A stretch of 64,000 bases of DNA from an uncultured Clostridia bacterium. Lineage in GTDB: Bacteria; Bacillota; Clostridia; TANB77; CAG-508. Positions 8,317-16,752 of this stretch are shown one piece after another. Both the position numbers and the translations under genes were made by a program. How positions within the stretch are numbered: the first letter of the stretch is position 1; each line of letters opens with the position of its first letter. The notes below the pieces were generated by a model. That model was not told where the DNA came from. It saw only the letters and a list, made by a program, of their open reading frames with translations, and did no database searches. Location: positions 69,670-133,669 of the forward strand of contig CAKOPZ010000001.1 of NCBI GenBank assembly GCA_934101145.1. Reading direction: 5' to 3'.

Positions 8317-9447
8317 ATGAAAATTAGATATTTTGACCATGCAGCAACAACAGCTGTTAGAGAAGAGGTTTTAAAAGAAATGATACCATATTTTAATTTA
8401 TACTATGGTAATCCATCTGCTCTTTACTTTGTTGGAAGAGAAGCAAAGAGAGGACTAGAAAAAGCAAGGCAGAGAGTTGCAAAACAAATAAATTGTAATG
8501 AGCATGAAATTTATTTTACATCATGTGGTAGTGAAAGTGATAATTTGGCTTTAAAGGGAATTGCATATGCAAATAAAAATAAGGGAAACCATATTATAAC
8601 AAGTAAGATTGAACATCATGCTATACTCAATTCATGTGAAACTTTAGAAAGGCAAGGATTTAGAGTTACTTATATAAATGTTGATAAAAATGGTATGATA
8701 GATATGAATGAGCTTTTGGATAGTATTTGTAAAGATACTATACTAATAAGTATAATGTTTGCAAATAATGAGATAGGGACAATACAGCCAATCAAGCAAA
8801 TAGGAGAAATAGCAAGAAAAAATAACATTTTATTTCATACAGATAGTGTGCAAGCAGTAGGAAATGTGAGAATAGATGTAAGAGATATGAATGTAGATTT
8901 GCTATCGATGTCAGGCCATAAATTTTATGGTCCAAAAGGTGTAGGCGCTTTATATGTAAGAGAAGGAATAAATTTTGAAAGGATTCAAGATGGAGGACAT
9001 CAAGAGAGGAACAAGAGATCAGGAACTGAAAATGTAGCAGAAATAGTTGGACTTGGTAAGGCTATAGAGTTAATATACCAAGAATTTGAAGAATATAATA
9101 AACATTTAAGAACATTAAGAGATAGATATATAAAACAAATAGAAGAAACAATTCCAAATGCTATTTTAAATGGTGATAGAGAAAATAGACTTCCAGGGAA
9201 TGCAAACTTTTCTTTTAAAGGAGTAGACGCAGGAGAGTTGTTATTAAAGTTAGATGAAGTAGGAATATGTGCATCAGCAGGTTCTGCATGTAGTACAGGA
9301 GAAGCTGTGCCATCTCATGTATTAACTTCGATTGGACTTGGAAAAGAACTTGCAGGAAGTACACTAAGGGTATCATTTGGATATGAGAATACGATTGAGG
9401 ATGTAGACTTTTTAGTAAATCAAATTAGAAATTTTACAAAAATTTAA
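8317..9447 (+). CDS. Cysteine desulfurase, NifS/IscS type
   Basis: A 376-residue PLP enzyme that takes sulfur from cysteine as an enzyme persulfide for Fe-S clusters or tRNA thiolation. Visible landmarks: YFDHAATT at the N-terminus, EHHAILNSCE with the PLP-stacking His, the PLP lysine in SGHKFYGPKG, the RSGTEN motif, and the catalytic Cys loop SAGSACSTGEAVPSHVL. The start at 8317 has GTGAGGTG upstream. No iscU, thiI or mnmA is adjacent, so the acceptor is not revealed by context. A terminator follows. Confidence 0.93.
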   Translation: MKIRYFDHAATTAVREEVLKEMIPYFNLYYGNPSALYFVGREAKRGLEKARQRVAKQINCNEHEIYFTSCGSESDNLALKGIAYANKNKGNHIITSKIEHHAILNSCETLERQGFRVTYINVDKNGMIDMNELLDSICKDTILISIMFANNEIGTIQPIKQIGEIARKNNILFHTDSVQAVGNVRIDVRDMNVDLLSMSGHKFYGPKGVGALYVREGINFERIQDGGHQERNKRSGTENVAEIVGLGKAIELIYQEFEEYNKHLRTLRDRYIKQIEETIPNAILNGDRENRLPGNANFSFKGVDAGELLLKLDEVGICASAGSACSTGEAVPSHVLTSIGLGKELAGSTLRVSFGYENTIEDVDFLVNQIRNFTKI

Positions 9448-9459
9448 AAATATGAAGGA

Positions 9460-9488
9460 AAATACTAGCATATACGCTAGTATTTTTG
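9460..9488 (+). terminator. Cysteine desulfurase terminator
   Basis: AATACTAGC and GCTAGTATT pair around a 5-nt loop and are followed by TTTTG. Confidence 0.8.
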
Positions 9489-9579
9489 TATAATATTATT
9501 TAACTAATAGGTAAACAAATACAAAAACAAAAGAATAAAGTTTTATATTTGATAGATACTAAGGAAAGGAGGAAAAAAG

Positions 9580-9801
9580 ATGACAAATTTAATTAAAGAT
9601 AGAGAATGGAAAGAAAAGAATAAAAACTATTTAAAAGAGCTACAATTATTTTTGGACCAGGTAGATGGAATAAAAGATGAAGAATTAAGGCATAGAGTTA
9701 CAAACCAAATGTTAATATGTGATGAAACGCTTACTAAAATTGCTGAAAACGAAATAGATAAGGCATATAAAAAAGGTTATAATGAAGCAAAAAAAGTATA
9801 A
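9580..9801 (+). CDS. Small hypothetical helical protein
   Basis: A 73-residue soluble, highly charged protein (begins MTNLIKDREWKEKNK; NQMLICDETLTKIAENEIDKAYKKGYNEAKK at the end), predicted to be all helix. It has a strong AAGGAGG binding site before the ATG. The TSUP half-permease gene starts about 28 bases further on, so they may be co-transcribed. I do not recognise the family. Confidence 0.65.
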   Translation: MTNLIKDREWKEKNKNYLKELQLFLDQVDGIKDEELRHRVTNQMLICDETLTKIAENEIDKAYKKGYNEAKKV

Positions 9802-9829
9802 TTGTTAATAATTGAGAGATAATAAGTAT

Positions 9830-10174
9830 ATGAAGAATGTGTTAATTGGACTTACAGCAGGATTTGTAAGTGGAATGTTTTCTGCAGGTGGAGGACTAAT
9901 ACTTGTACCTATTTTTTTATATTTATTAAAAATGAATGAAAAACAAGCAAGAGCTAATGCGTTGTTTTGTATCTTACCAATGGTTATAACAACTGCTCTT
10001 GTATATAATAAAGGAAGTTATATAAATTGGGACTTGGCAATAAAATGCGGAATAGGTGGACTAATAGGAGGAGCAATAGGAGGCAAAGTATTAAATAAAA
10101 TTAATGTCAAATATCTAAAAATTATGTTTATAGTTTTTTTATTATATGCAGGCTTTAGAATGATTTTGATGTAG
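9830..10174 (+). CDS. Half-length TSUP (TauE/SafE) permease, first half
   Basis: 114 residues with about four hydrophobic segments. The N-terminal GLTAGFVSGMFSAGGGLILVP is the repeated TSUP signature (GxxxGxxxGxGGG). TSUP permeases carry sulfonates, sulfite or other organic anions and normally have two such halves fused in about 250 residues. Here the halves are encoded by two adjacent genes 10 bp apart. The ATG at 9830 is preferred over an upstream TTG that is part of the ribosome binding region. The frame is closed cleanly by TAG, so this is not a recent frameshift. Confidence 0.8.
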   Translation: MKNVLIGLTAGFVSGMFSAGGGLILVPIFLYLLKMNEKQARANALFCILPMVITTALVYNKGSYINWDLAIKCGIGGLIGGAIGGKVLNKINVKYLKIMFIVFLLYAGFRMILM

Positions 10175-10184
10175 TGAGGTTAAT

Positions 10185-10562
10185 ATGGTTGAAGTTTTGG
10201 TAGGATTAGTTTCTGGTATAGTAGGAGGACTTGGAATGGGTGGAGGAACAGTTTTAATACTTCTTCTTTCACTTTTTTTCAATGTGGAGCAACATATTGC
10301 GCAATCTACAAATGTTATATTTTTTATTCCTACTGCAATTGCAAGTATAATAGTGAATATAAAGAACAATAATGTAAATATTAAAAACAATATTTCTCTA
10401 TGTTTATGGGGAATAATAGGAGCATTTTTAGGAGCAAATTTATCAATTGCAACAAATGTAAATGAGCTAAAAAAAATGTTTGGAGTTTTTTTATTATTGA
10501 TTGCATTTTATCAAATGTATGGGTATATAAAAGAGAAAAAAAGACATAATAGTAATAAATAA
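10185..10562 (+). CDS. Half-length TSUP (TauE/SafE) permease, second half
   Basis: 125 residues with four hydrophobic segments and the second TSUP repeat signature (GLVSGIVGGLGMGGGTVLILLL), then STNVIFFIPTAIASI, which matches the usual second motif. GTGAGGTTAAT forms its ribosome binding site directly after the stop of the first half, so the two are translated together and most likely form a heterodimeric carrier. The C-terminal tail is basic. The substrate is unknown. Confidence 0.8.
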   Translation: MVEVLVGLVSGIVGGLGMGGGTVLILLLSLFFNVEQHIAQSTNVIFFIPTAIASIIVNIKNNNVNIKNNISLCLWGIIGAFLGANLSIATNVNELKKMFGVFLLLIAFYQMYGYIKEKKRHNSNK

Positions 10563-10583
10563 ACCAAAAAGGAGGAGAAAAAA

Positions 10584-10730
10584 TTGAATATGAAATTTGT
10601 TAGAGGCATGGTAGTTGGAAGCTTAATTTCTGCTGGAGTAGCATTGATGTGTACAGAAAAAATGCAACCAAATAGAAAAAAGATGGTGAAGATGGGGAAA
10701 CAATTTGCAAGAAAAATGGGAATAATGTAA
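10584..10730 (+). CDS. Small single-pass membrane protein
   Basis: 48 residues from a TTG start six bases after GGAGGAG. The protein is a short hydrophobic helix (FVRGMVVGSLISAGVALMC) with a basic, methionine-rich tail (RKKMVKMGKQFARKMGIM). It follows the TSUP pair by 21 bp and is closed by a shared terminator. Similar YtxH-like small proteins are common in Clostridia, but I cannot name this one. Confidence 0.6.
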   Translation: MNMKFVRGMVVGSLISAGVALMCTEKMQPNRKKMVKMGKQFARKMGIM

Positions 10731-10731
10731 G

Positions 10732-10764
10732 AAAAAAGGAGCTTTTGTACTAGCTCCTTTTTCT
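10732..10764. terminator. Bidirectional terminator
   Basis: AAAAAAGGAGCT pairs with AGCTCCTTTTT between convergent genes and has A and T runs on both sides, so it can serve both strands. Confidence 0.85.
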
Positions 10765-10782
10765 CAACTTATGCTATATTAA

Positions 10783-11229
10783 CTAACAAGATCTACCGCA
10801 GCAAGGTTTATCAGGTTTCTCATCAGGCTTTTCACAAGGTTTGTGATCTTCTTTACAATCTAATTTAATTCCTTTTAAGCACTTTGTATCACGTTCTACT
10901 TTTTTGCAAACTTTGCAGTGTTTTACATAGTCAACCCAAATTTCTATCTCATAGAATTTGTTTGCACAAAGTGGTCCGAAAACGAATTCACCATCTTTAT
11001 CAGTGAAAGTATGAGATACAGGTCTTCTTTCTTCCTTGCCACATTCACATACAACTTCAACAAGTTTTACTACAGCATCACAAACTGGATCATGATAGCA
11101 ATCTTTTACAACTCCATAAATAACAGATCTGTTGTCTTCAGGAAGTGTTATTTCTAAGTCAAATTGTTTTCCAGTAGCTAAAATACCATCAACATTTAGA
11201 ACTGGACATACATTTTTTTCGTATTCCAT
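10783..11229 (-). CDS. Cysteine-rich carboxypeptidase-regulatory-like domain protein
   Basis: 148 residues. The middle (VIYGVVKDCYHDPVCDAVVKL, then HTFTDKDGEFVFGPL) is a beta-sandwich of the carboxypeptidase regulatory-like (CarboxypepD_reg) type. The tail is a low-complexity Cys/Pro/Lys/Glu stretch (CEKPDEKPDKPCCGRSC) with about 15 cysteines overall. No signal peptide is seen. Proteins like this are often associated with the spore surface in Clostridia, which is an inference here. Reading is toward the shared terminator. Confidence 0.65.
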   Translation of the reverse strand: MEYEKNVCPVLNVDGILATGKQFDLEITLPEDNRSVIYGVVKDCYHDPVCDAVVKLVEVVCECGKEERRPVSHTFTDKDGEFVFGPLCANKFYEIEIWVDYVKHCKVCKKVERDTKCLKGIKLDCKEDHKPCEKPDEKPDKPCCGRSC

Positions 11230-11344
11230 AAATTATCAATCCTTTCTTTTAGCACATTGCTTAATATATATTATTCAACAGGTAGCGAAATGTGAGATAG
11301 TATGTAGAAAAAAATTGTAAAATGTAAGAATATTTGTATAAAAA

Positions 11345-11374
11345 TTACACACAACGACTAAAATATGCTATAAT
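11345..11374 (+). promoter_or_regulatory. metK promoter
   Basis: TTACAC, 18 bp, then TGCTATAAT. The leader of about 55 nt is too short for a SAM riboswitch, and none is seen. Confidence 0.55.
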
Positions 11375-11437
11375 GGAGTAATTCAAGATATAAATATTAA
11401 AAATAATAGAGATTGTAATGAAAGGAGCTAAGTATAT

Positions 11438-12550
11438 ATGAAAGATTATTTCTTTACATCAGAAAGTGTTACAGAAGGACATCCAGACAAGCTTTGTGAC
11501 ACAATATCAGATAGAATTTTAGATGAGTATTTAAAACAAGATGAAAATTCAAGGGTGGCAGTAGAAACATTTGCATCAAAAAATACAATAGTTATTGCAG
11601 GACAAGTTACCTCAAATGGAAATGTAGATATAGAGAAAGTTGCAAGAGATGTCATAAAAAATGTTGGATATGATAATGAAGACACAGATATAGATTATAG
11701 AACTTGCAAAGTAGAAGTAAATATTACAAAACAAAGTGCAGATATTGCTTTAGGAGTAGATGTTGGAGGAGCAGGAGATCAAGGTATAATGTTTGGATAT
11801 GCATGTGATGAAACTAAAAATTATATGCCATATGCAATATACATGGCACATGAACTTGCTAAAAGATTGACTAAAGTACGAAAAGAAAATATAATTTCAT
11901 ATTTAAGACCAGATGGCAAAACACAAGTTACTGTAGAATATGAAGATGATAAACCAAAAAGAATAGAAACTATTTTAATATCAACACAGCATAAAGCAGA
12001 AGTTGATATTGAAACATTAAAAAAGGATATTATTGATAAAGTAATAAAAGTAGTTGTTCCAGATGAGATGATAGATGACAATACTAAAATATATATAAAT
12101 CCAACAGGTAGATTTGTAATTGGTGGACCATTAGGAGATACAGGACTTACAGGAAGAAAGATTATAGTAGACACATATGGTGGATATAGTAGACATGGAG
12201 GGGGAGCATTTTCTGGAAAAGATGCAAGTAAAGTAGATAGATCTGCAACATATATGCTAAGACATATTGCTAAAAATATTGTTGCAAATAAACTTGCAAG
12301 TAAATGTGAAATTGAAGTTTCATATGCAATTGGAATGAAAGAACCTTTATCAATTTGTGTAAATACATTTGGAACAGGAAAAATATCGGAAGATAAGATA
12401 TGTGATATAATAAAAAATAATTTTGATTTAACTCCAGATGGAATTATAAAATATTTAGACTTGAAAAAGCCAATATACTCAAACACAACAAATTATGGAC
12501 ACTTTGGAAAAGACGAACTTACGTGGGAAAGAATAATTAAGCTAAAATAA
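11438..12550 (+). CDS. metK: S-adenosylmethionine synthetase
   Basis: A 370-residue enzyme that joins ATP and methionine to make SAM in the cytosol. Landmarks: SESVTEGHPDKLCDTISD at the N-terminus (ATP-binding His), the methionine loop GAGDQGIMFGYA, TGRFVIGGPLGDTGLTGRKIIVDTYGG, and GGGAFSGKDASKVDRSATY (P-loop-like). It is about 20 residues shorter than typical bacterial enzymes, with trimmed central and C-terminal regions. AAAGGAG precedes the ATG. Confidence 0.97.
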   Translation: MKDYFFTSESVTEGHPDKLCDTISDRILDEYLKQDENSRVAVETFASKNTIVIAGQVTSNGNVDIEKVARDVIKNVGYDNEDTDIDYRTCKVEVNITKQSADIALGVDVGGAGDQGIMFGYACDETKNYMPYAIYMAHELAKRLTKVRKENIISYLRPDGKTQVTVEYEDDKPKRIETILISTQHKAEVDIETLKKDIIDKVIKVVVPDEMIDDNTKIYINPTGRFVIGGPLGDTGLTGRKIIVDTYGGYSRHGGGAFSGKDASKVDRSATYMLRHIAKNIVANKLASKCEIEVSYAIGMKEPLSICVNTFGTGKISEDKICDIIKNNFDLTPDGIIKYLDLKKPIYSNTTNYGHFGKDELTWERIIKLK

Positions 12551-12568
12551 TAAATTTTTTGCATAAAC

Positions 12569-12612
12569 TTCCATCTACAAGCATATAATTGGTACTAGCT
12601 TGTAGATGGAGG
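12569..12612 (+). promoter_or_regulatory. Hairpin covering the ribosome binding site of the next gene
   Basis: TCCATCTACAAGC pairs with GCTTGTAGATGGA, 13 bp without mismatch, around a 15-nt loop. The 3' arm contains the GATGGAGG Shine-Dalgarno of the gene starting at 12620. There is only a weak T stretch afterwards, so it could act as a metK terminator, a translational lock, or both. Confidence 0.6.
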
Positions 12613-12619
12613 TTATTTT

Positions 12620-12811
12620 ATGTTTTACGTAATAAATAAATCAAAAATTTATTCTTATATTATTGCACTTAGTACTGTTGTAATATTATTTGTTATTGCA
12701 GGAGGAATAAATGATAACTCTACTTCGGCAAATAATACAATAGAAACAAGTTCAAATAGTGTAAAAATTGTAAATAAAATAGAAAATAATAATTTGAATG
12801 AAAATGAATAA
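12620..12811 (+). CDS. Small exported or single-pass membrane protein
   Basis: 63 residues: short polar start, a hydrophobic segment (IYSYIIALSTVVILFVIAGGI) and an Asn/Ser/Glu-rich extracellular tail (SSNSVKIVNKIENNNLNENE). GGAGG lies eight bases ahead of the ATG but inside the stem of the hairpin at 12569-12612. It may be co-transcribed with the gene at 12864. I do not recognise the family. Confidence 0.55.
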   Translation: MFYVINKSKIYSYIIALSTVVILFVIAGGINDNSTSANNTIETSSNSVKIVNKIENNNLNENE

Positions 12812-12863
12812 ATAAAGGAAAAACAGGGATAATATAACATATAAAATATAAGGAGAACATAAA

Positions 12864-13361
12864 ATGGCTTTTATTGGTATTGTAACAAACGAAAAAAATA
12901 TACAGTATATGTTAACAAACCTTAAAAATATTTTCGACAGGCAAAAGGTAATATTTATAAATGATAATAATATAGAACATTTACAAAATATAAAATTTGA
13001 AACAATAGCAATAGATGCTGAAATAAATAATATAATGCAATTAAAGAAACTTATATCAAATGCAAATTATTTAATACTTAATGCTGATATAGAAGTAAAT
13101 GGATTTCTTTTAGAAGATATAAACCTAATGGCAATAACTTATGGATTTAAAGGAAAGGCTACAATTACAGTATCAAGTGTGTCAGAAAATAATATCATAA
13201 TTTGTTTACAAAGAATTATGAAAACTGCTCAAAATGGCAAATATGAACCACAAGAAATAAATATAGAAATTAAGCAAAACGTAGATATTCATGGAATAAT
13301 ATGCACACACATAATCAAATTATTTTATGAAAAAAACAGAATTTTATGTGAAGAAAAATAA
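12864..13361 (+). CDS. Conserved protein of unknown function
   Basis: 165 residues with an alternating beta/alpha pattern (MAFIGIVTNEKNIQYML, KVIFINDNNIEHL, NYLILNADIE, ITYGFKGKATITVSSVSENNIIICLQR). The ITYGFKGKATITVSS segment resembles the stretch in Mur ligase-like proteins where a Gly-rich phrase is followed by a beta hairpin, but no ATP-binding loop is visible, so no enzymatic function is claimed. AAGGAGAAC precedes the ATG. The SSB-like gene follows with its own promoter. Confidence 0.6.
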   Translation: MAFIGIVTNEKNIQYMLTNLKNIFDRQKVIFINDNNIEHLQNIKFETIAIDAEINNIMQLKKLISNANYLILNADIEVNGFLLEDINLMAITYGFKGKATITVSSVSENNIIICLQRIMKTAQNGKYEPQEINIEIKQNVDIHGIICTHIIKLFYEKNRILCEEK

Positions 13362-13399
13362 AAAAATTTACAAAAAATGATAAAAAATAACATTTTATG

Positions 13400-13428
13400 T
13401 AGACAAACCCAAAAAAAAGTAGTATAAT
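13400..13428 (+). promoter_or_regulatory. Promoter of the SSB-like gene
   Basis: TAGACA (13400-13405), 17 bp, TATAAT (13423-13428). Confidence 0.6.
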
Positions 13429-13508
13429 AAGAACTATGATAAATAGTTTCGAATATATTTAAGACAAGATGAATAAAATTTATAAAGAAACAAATAGGGG
13501 AGGAAGCA

Positions 13509-14210
13509 ATGTTGAATACTAATTATTCAGATAATAACCACATTACTTTAGTGGGAGAGGTAACAAGTGAGAAAAGATTTAGTCACGAAATATATGGAGA
13601 AAAATTCTATATATTTGATTTAAGTATACCACGTTTAAGTGGTAACGCAGACCAAATTCCAATCACAATTTCAGAGAGATTATTACCAAATGGAGAATTA
13701 CCAGCAGGAAGCAAAATTTCAGTAGAGGGACAATTTAGATCATATAATTGTTATCAAGGAGAAAAAAATAGATTAATCCTTACTGTATTTGCAAAAGAAA
13801 TTGAATTTATGGAGGATCAAGAAGCTCCAATTCCAGTAGGCAAAGACATAACTACAAATGAAGTTATCTTAGATGGTTACATTTGTAAAAAACCAATTTA
13901 CAGAAAAACACCTTTTGGAAGAGAGATTGCAGATGTATTACTTGCAGTTAATCGTTCATATAATAAATCAGATTATATTCCATGTATTGCATGGGGAAGA
14001 AATGCAAAATTCTGTGAAAGTGTACCAGTTGGTGCAGAACTAAGAGTAATAGGTAGAGTTCAATCAAGAGGATATGAGAAAAAACATGAAGATGGAACTA
14101 TTGAAAAGAGAGTTGCATATGAAGTATCTGTTTCAAGTTTAGAAGTAATTGATAAAAATACAGACGAAAATGAAGAATCAGAAGAAGCAGAAAATAAAGA
14201 AGCTATCTAG
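13509..14210 (+). CDS. Single-stranded DNA-binding protein with two OB folds
   Basis: A 233-residue protein with two OB-fold halves. The first (about 10-110) contains ITLVGEVTSEKRFSH and SKISVEGQFRSY. The second (about 115-215) has the SSB pattern EVILDGYICKKPIYRKTPFG, DVLLAVNRSY, DYIPCIAWGRNAKFCE and LRVIGRVQSRGY. The tail is acidic (ENEESEEAENKEAI), as in SSBs. This differs from the canonical 142-residue ssb at 32586, so the organism has at least two SSB-family proteins. GGGGAGG lies ahead of the ATG. Its specific role is not known. Confidence 0.8.
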   Translation: MLNTNYSDNNHITLVGEVTSEKRFSHEIYGEKFYIFDLSIPRLSGNADQIPITISERLLPNGELPAGSKISVEGQFRSYNCYQGEKNRLILTVFAKEIEFMEDQEAPIPVGKDITTNEVILDGYICKKPIYRKTPFGREIADVLLAVNRSYNKSDYIPCIAWGRNAKFCESVPVGAELRVIGRVQSRGYEKKHEDGTIEKRVAYEVSVSSLEVIDKNTDENEESEEAENKEAI

Positions 14211-14261
14211 TAAAAAAATATAGATTTGAACTAAAGATAGAAAACATAAAAAATTCCTAAA

Positions 14262-14302
14262 AGATTAGGAGGCTTGTATGAGACAGGTCTTCTAATTTTT
14301 GT
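14262..14302 (+). terminator. SSB-like gene terminator
   Basis: A G:U-rich stem ATTAGGAGGCTTGT with ACAGGTCTTCTAAT, followed by TTTTTG. Confidence 0.6.
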
Positions 14303-14316
14303 TATAGTATATAAAA

Positions 14317-14334
14317 AGAGTTCAATTGAACTCT
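14317..14334 (-). terminator. Terminator of the small minus-strand gene
   Basis: An 18-bp palindrome AGAGTTCAATTGAACTCT followed on the minus strand by TTTTTAT, directly after the stop codon. Confidence 0.65.
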
Positions 14335-14473
14335 ATTTTTTCTCTTCAGGAATAATAATATTTTCTTTTTTCTCTTTACGTGGTTTTTCCACTTCTATGT
14401 ATTCAGATACAGGAGAAATGTCTAAATTTTTGCCATTTCCGTTTACAATTTTTATTTCTTTTTTTTCTTCCAT
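14333..14473 (-). CDS. Small hypothetical protein, 46 residues
   Basis: An ATG at 14473 opens a 46-residue frame, MEEKKEIKIVNGNGKNLD then SPVSEYIEVEKPRKEKKE and a PEEKK end. The composition is highly charged and probably disordered. Its stop is immediately followed by a minus-strand terminator, which is the best evidence that it is real. The ribosome binding site (AAGGTTGGTG) is only fair. It lies between the SSB-like gene and scpB on the opposite strand. I do not recognise the family. Confidence 0.55.
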   Translation of the reverse strand: MEEKKEIKIVNGNGKNLDISPVSEYIEVEKPRKEKKENIIIPEEKK

Positions 14474-14629
14474 AACAATACACCAACCTTATTTCAAATT
14501 AATTATATATTAACATACAAACAAGATAAATACAAGGTAAAATGGAATTTTTGGTTTACAATAGATAAAAATAATGATAAAATAGATATGCAAATTTTTG
14601 CTAAGCAAAAGAAAGGTAAGAAGTTAAAA

Positions 14630-15265
14630 ATGGATAAAAATAAAGGAATAATAGAGGCAATTTTATTTGCAGCTGGAAGAGATGTAAAAGTTAGTGAACT
14701 TATGTCTGCATTAGAGCTTGGCTCAGAAGAAATAATTGGATTGGTTGAAAGCATGAAACAGGATTATGAGAATGAAAATAGAGGTATTCAAATAATTAAT
14801 GTAGATGGCTCATACCAATTATGTACAAAACAATCACTTTATGATTATATCTATCCTGTATTTGATAAAAGAAGTAAACCAAATTTATCACAAGCAGCAA
14901 TGGAAACACTTTCTATTATTGCATATAATCCTAGAATTACAAGGGCAGAAATAGAGGCAATAAGAGGTGTAAATTCAGATGGAACAATATATAAACTTTT
15001 AGACTATCATTTAATAGAAGATAGTGGAAAACTTGATGCACCTGGAAGACCTACAACATATTCTACTACAAAAGAATTTTTGAGAATGTTTGGAATTGAA
15101 AGTTTGGATAGTTTGCCAGATCTTCCAAGATATAAATTAGATGAAAATCAACAAATAGTTATAGATGATATTATTGAAGAGCAAGGAAAAGACATAGAGG
15201 TTCCATCACCCGAAAGGGAGGAGGAACAAGAAGAAATAGTAGAAATTGATGGAAAGGAAGAATAA
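14630..15265 (+). CDS. scpB: Segregation and condensation protein B
   Basis: About 211 residues with two winged-helix domains. MDKNKGIIEAILFAAGRDVKVSELMSAL and QAAMETLSIIAYNPRITRAEIEAIRGVNSDGTIYKLLDYHLIE are the ScpB signatures, followed by GRPTTYSTTKEFLRMFGI and an acidic tail. ScpB dimers cap ScpA in the SMC condensin complex that segregates chromosomes. ScpA is not adjacent, which is unusual. The start was set at 14630 (MDKNKG); an in-frame ATG at 14588 would add 14 basic residues. The proS start lies four bases after the stop, so they are probably co-translated. Confidence 0.92.
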   Translation: MDKNKGIIEAILFAAGRDVKVSELMSALELGSEEIIGLVESMKQDYENENRGIQIINVDGSYQLCTKQSLYDYIYPVFDKRSKPNLSQAAMETLSIIAYNPRITRAEIEAIRGVNSDGTIYKLLDYHLIEDSGKLDAPGRPTTYSTTKEFLRMFGIESLDSLPDLPRYKLDENQQIVIDDIIEEQGKDIEVPSPEREEEQEEIVEIDGKEE

Positions 15266-15269
15266 TATA

Positions 15270-16709
15270 ATGGGAAAAGAAAAAGAGTTTGTAAAAGAAA
15301 TTACAAATATTGAAGATGATTTTGCAAAATGGTACACAGATATTGTGCTTAAAGCAGAACTTGCTGACTATACAGATGTAAAGGGATTTATTGCAATTCG
15401 TCCATATGGATATGCAATATGGGAAAATATACAAAAATATGAGAATGAAAAATTTAAACAAAATGGAGTAAAGAATTTGTCAATGCCACTTCTTATTCCA
15501 GAGAGTTTGTTAAATAAAGAAAAAGATCATGTAGAAGGATTTGCGCCAGAAGTTGCATGGGTTACAATGGGTGGAGGATCAGAACTAGAAGAGAGACTTT
15601 GTATTCGTCCAACATCAGAGACAATATTTTCAACAATGTATTCAAAATGGCTAAGCTCATGGAGGGATTTACCATATGTATATAACCAATGGTGTAGTGT
15701 TTTAAGATGGGAGAAAGAAACAAGACCATTTTTACGTTCGAGAGAATTTTTATGGCAAGAAGGCCATACAATACATGAAACAGCTGAAGAAGCAAAAGAG
15801 CTTACATTAAAAATGCTTGATGTATATGCAGATACAATTGAAAATTTACTTGCAATACCAGTCTTAAAAGGTAGAAAAACACCAACAGAGCAATTTGCAG
15901 GGGCAGAAGCTACATATACAGTAGAAACATTAATGCATGATGGAAGAGCTTTGCAGGCAGGTACATCGCATTATTTTGGACAGAACTTTACAAAACCATT
16001 TGATGTGAAATTCCAAAATAGAGAAGGAAAAGAAGAATATGCATATCAAACATCATGGGGAAGTAGTACAAGATTAATAGGTGCAGTTATTATGGCTCAT
16101 GGAGATAACAGAGGTCTTAAACTACCACCAAGAGTAGCTCCAATTCAAGCTGTAATTGTTCCAGTTGCAATGCATAAAGATGGTGTTAAAGAAAAGGCAG
16201 AGGAACTATACAAAAAACTTTCAGAAAAATATCGTATGGAAGTAGATGTTAGAGAGCAATATTCACCTGGATATAAATTTAATGATTGGGAAATGAAGGG
16301 TGTACCTGTTAGAATAGAGCTTGGACCACGTGACATAGAAGCTGGAAAATGCGTAGTTGTAAGACGTGATACAGCAGAGAAAATAGAAATTGGACTTAAT
16401 GAAATTGAAGAAAAATTGTATGATATTTTAGAAGAAATACAACAAAATATGTACAATGAATGTGCAAAACGTGTTGTAGATAAAACAACTATTGCACATA
16501 ATATGGATGAATTCCAATTAAACCTTGAAAAAAATCAAGGATACGTAAAAACAATGTGGTGCGGAAGTGCAGAGTGCGAAGAAAAAGTACATGAACTTAC
16601 AGGTGCGAAATCAAGGTGTATACCATTTGAGCAAGAAAACCTAGGAGATACTTGTGTGTGTTGTGGAAAACCAGCAAGCACAATGGTTGTATGGGGTAGA
16701 CAATATTAA
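15270..16709 (+). CDS. proS: Prolyl-tRNA synthetase, archaeal/eukaryal-like type
   Basis: A 479-residue class II synthetase without the bacterial editing insertion. It has the class II motif 2 WCSVLRWEKETRPFLRSREFLWQEGHT and motif 3 MAHGDNRGLKLPPRVAP, with the catalytic core in residues 1-280 and an anticodon-binding domain after it. The C-terminal tail has CGSAECEEKVHELTG and CVCCGKPAST, the zinc-ribbon of the type 3 (archaeal-like) ProRS often found in Clostridia. The start at 15270 follows GGAAAGGAAG. It ends at a strong bidirectional terminator. Confidence 0.96.
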   Translation: MGKEKEFVKEITNIEDDFAKWYTDIVLKAELADYTDVKGFIAIRPYGYAIWENIQKYENEKFKQNGVKNLSMPLLIPESLLNKEKDHVEGFAPEVAWVTMGGGSELEERLCIRPTSETIFSTMYSKWLSSWRDLPYVYNQWCSVLRWEKETRPFLRSREFLWQEGHTIHETAEEAKELTLKMLDVYADTIENLLAIPVLKGRKTPTEQFAGAEATYTVETLMHDGRALQAGTSHYFGQNFTKPFDVKFQNREGKEEYAYQTSWGSSTRLIGAVIMAHGDNRGLKLPPRVAPIQAVIVPVAMHKDGVKEKAEELYKKLSEKYRMEVDVREQYSPGYKFNDWEMKGVPVRIELGPRDIEAGKCVVVRRDTAEKIEIGLNEIEEKLYDILEEIQQNMYNECAKRVVDKTTIAHNMDEFQLNLEKNQGYVKTMWCGSAECEEKVHELTGAKSRCIPFEQENLGDTCVCCGKPASTMVVWGRQY

Positions 16710-16710
16710 A

Positions 16711-16752
16711 AAAAGGTAATGGAGTACGGTTGTACTCCATTACCTTTTTTTA
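16711..16752. terminator. Bidirectional terminator
   Basis: AAAAAAGGTAATGGAGTAC pairs almost perfectly with GTACTCCATTACCTTTTTT between two convergent genes. Confidence 0.9.

Noticed and set aside
11375..11437. SAM riboswitch ahead of metK
   Set aside because: The leader is about 60 nt and lacks the conserved SAM-I or SAM-II sequences.
11821..12486. A 221-residue minus-strand frame inside metK
   Set aside because: It is the antisense shadow of a conserved enzyme, with no ribosome binding site.
14274..14513. A 79-residue plus-strand frame after the SSB-like gene
   Set aside because: It runs through two hairpins and lies opposite the better supported 46-residue minus-strand gene with its own terminator.
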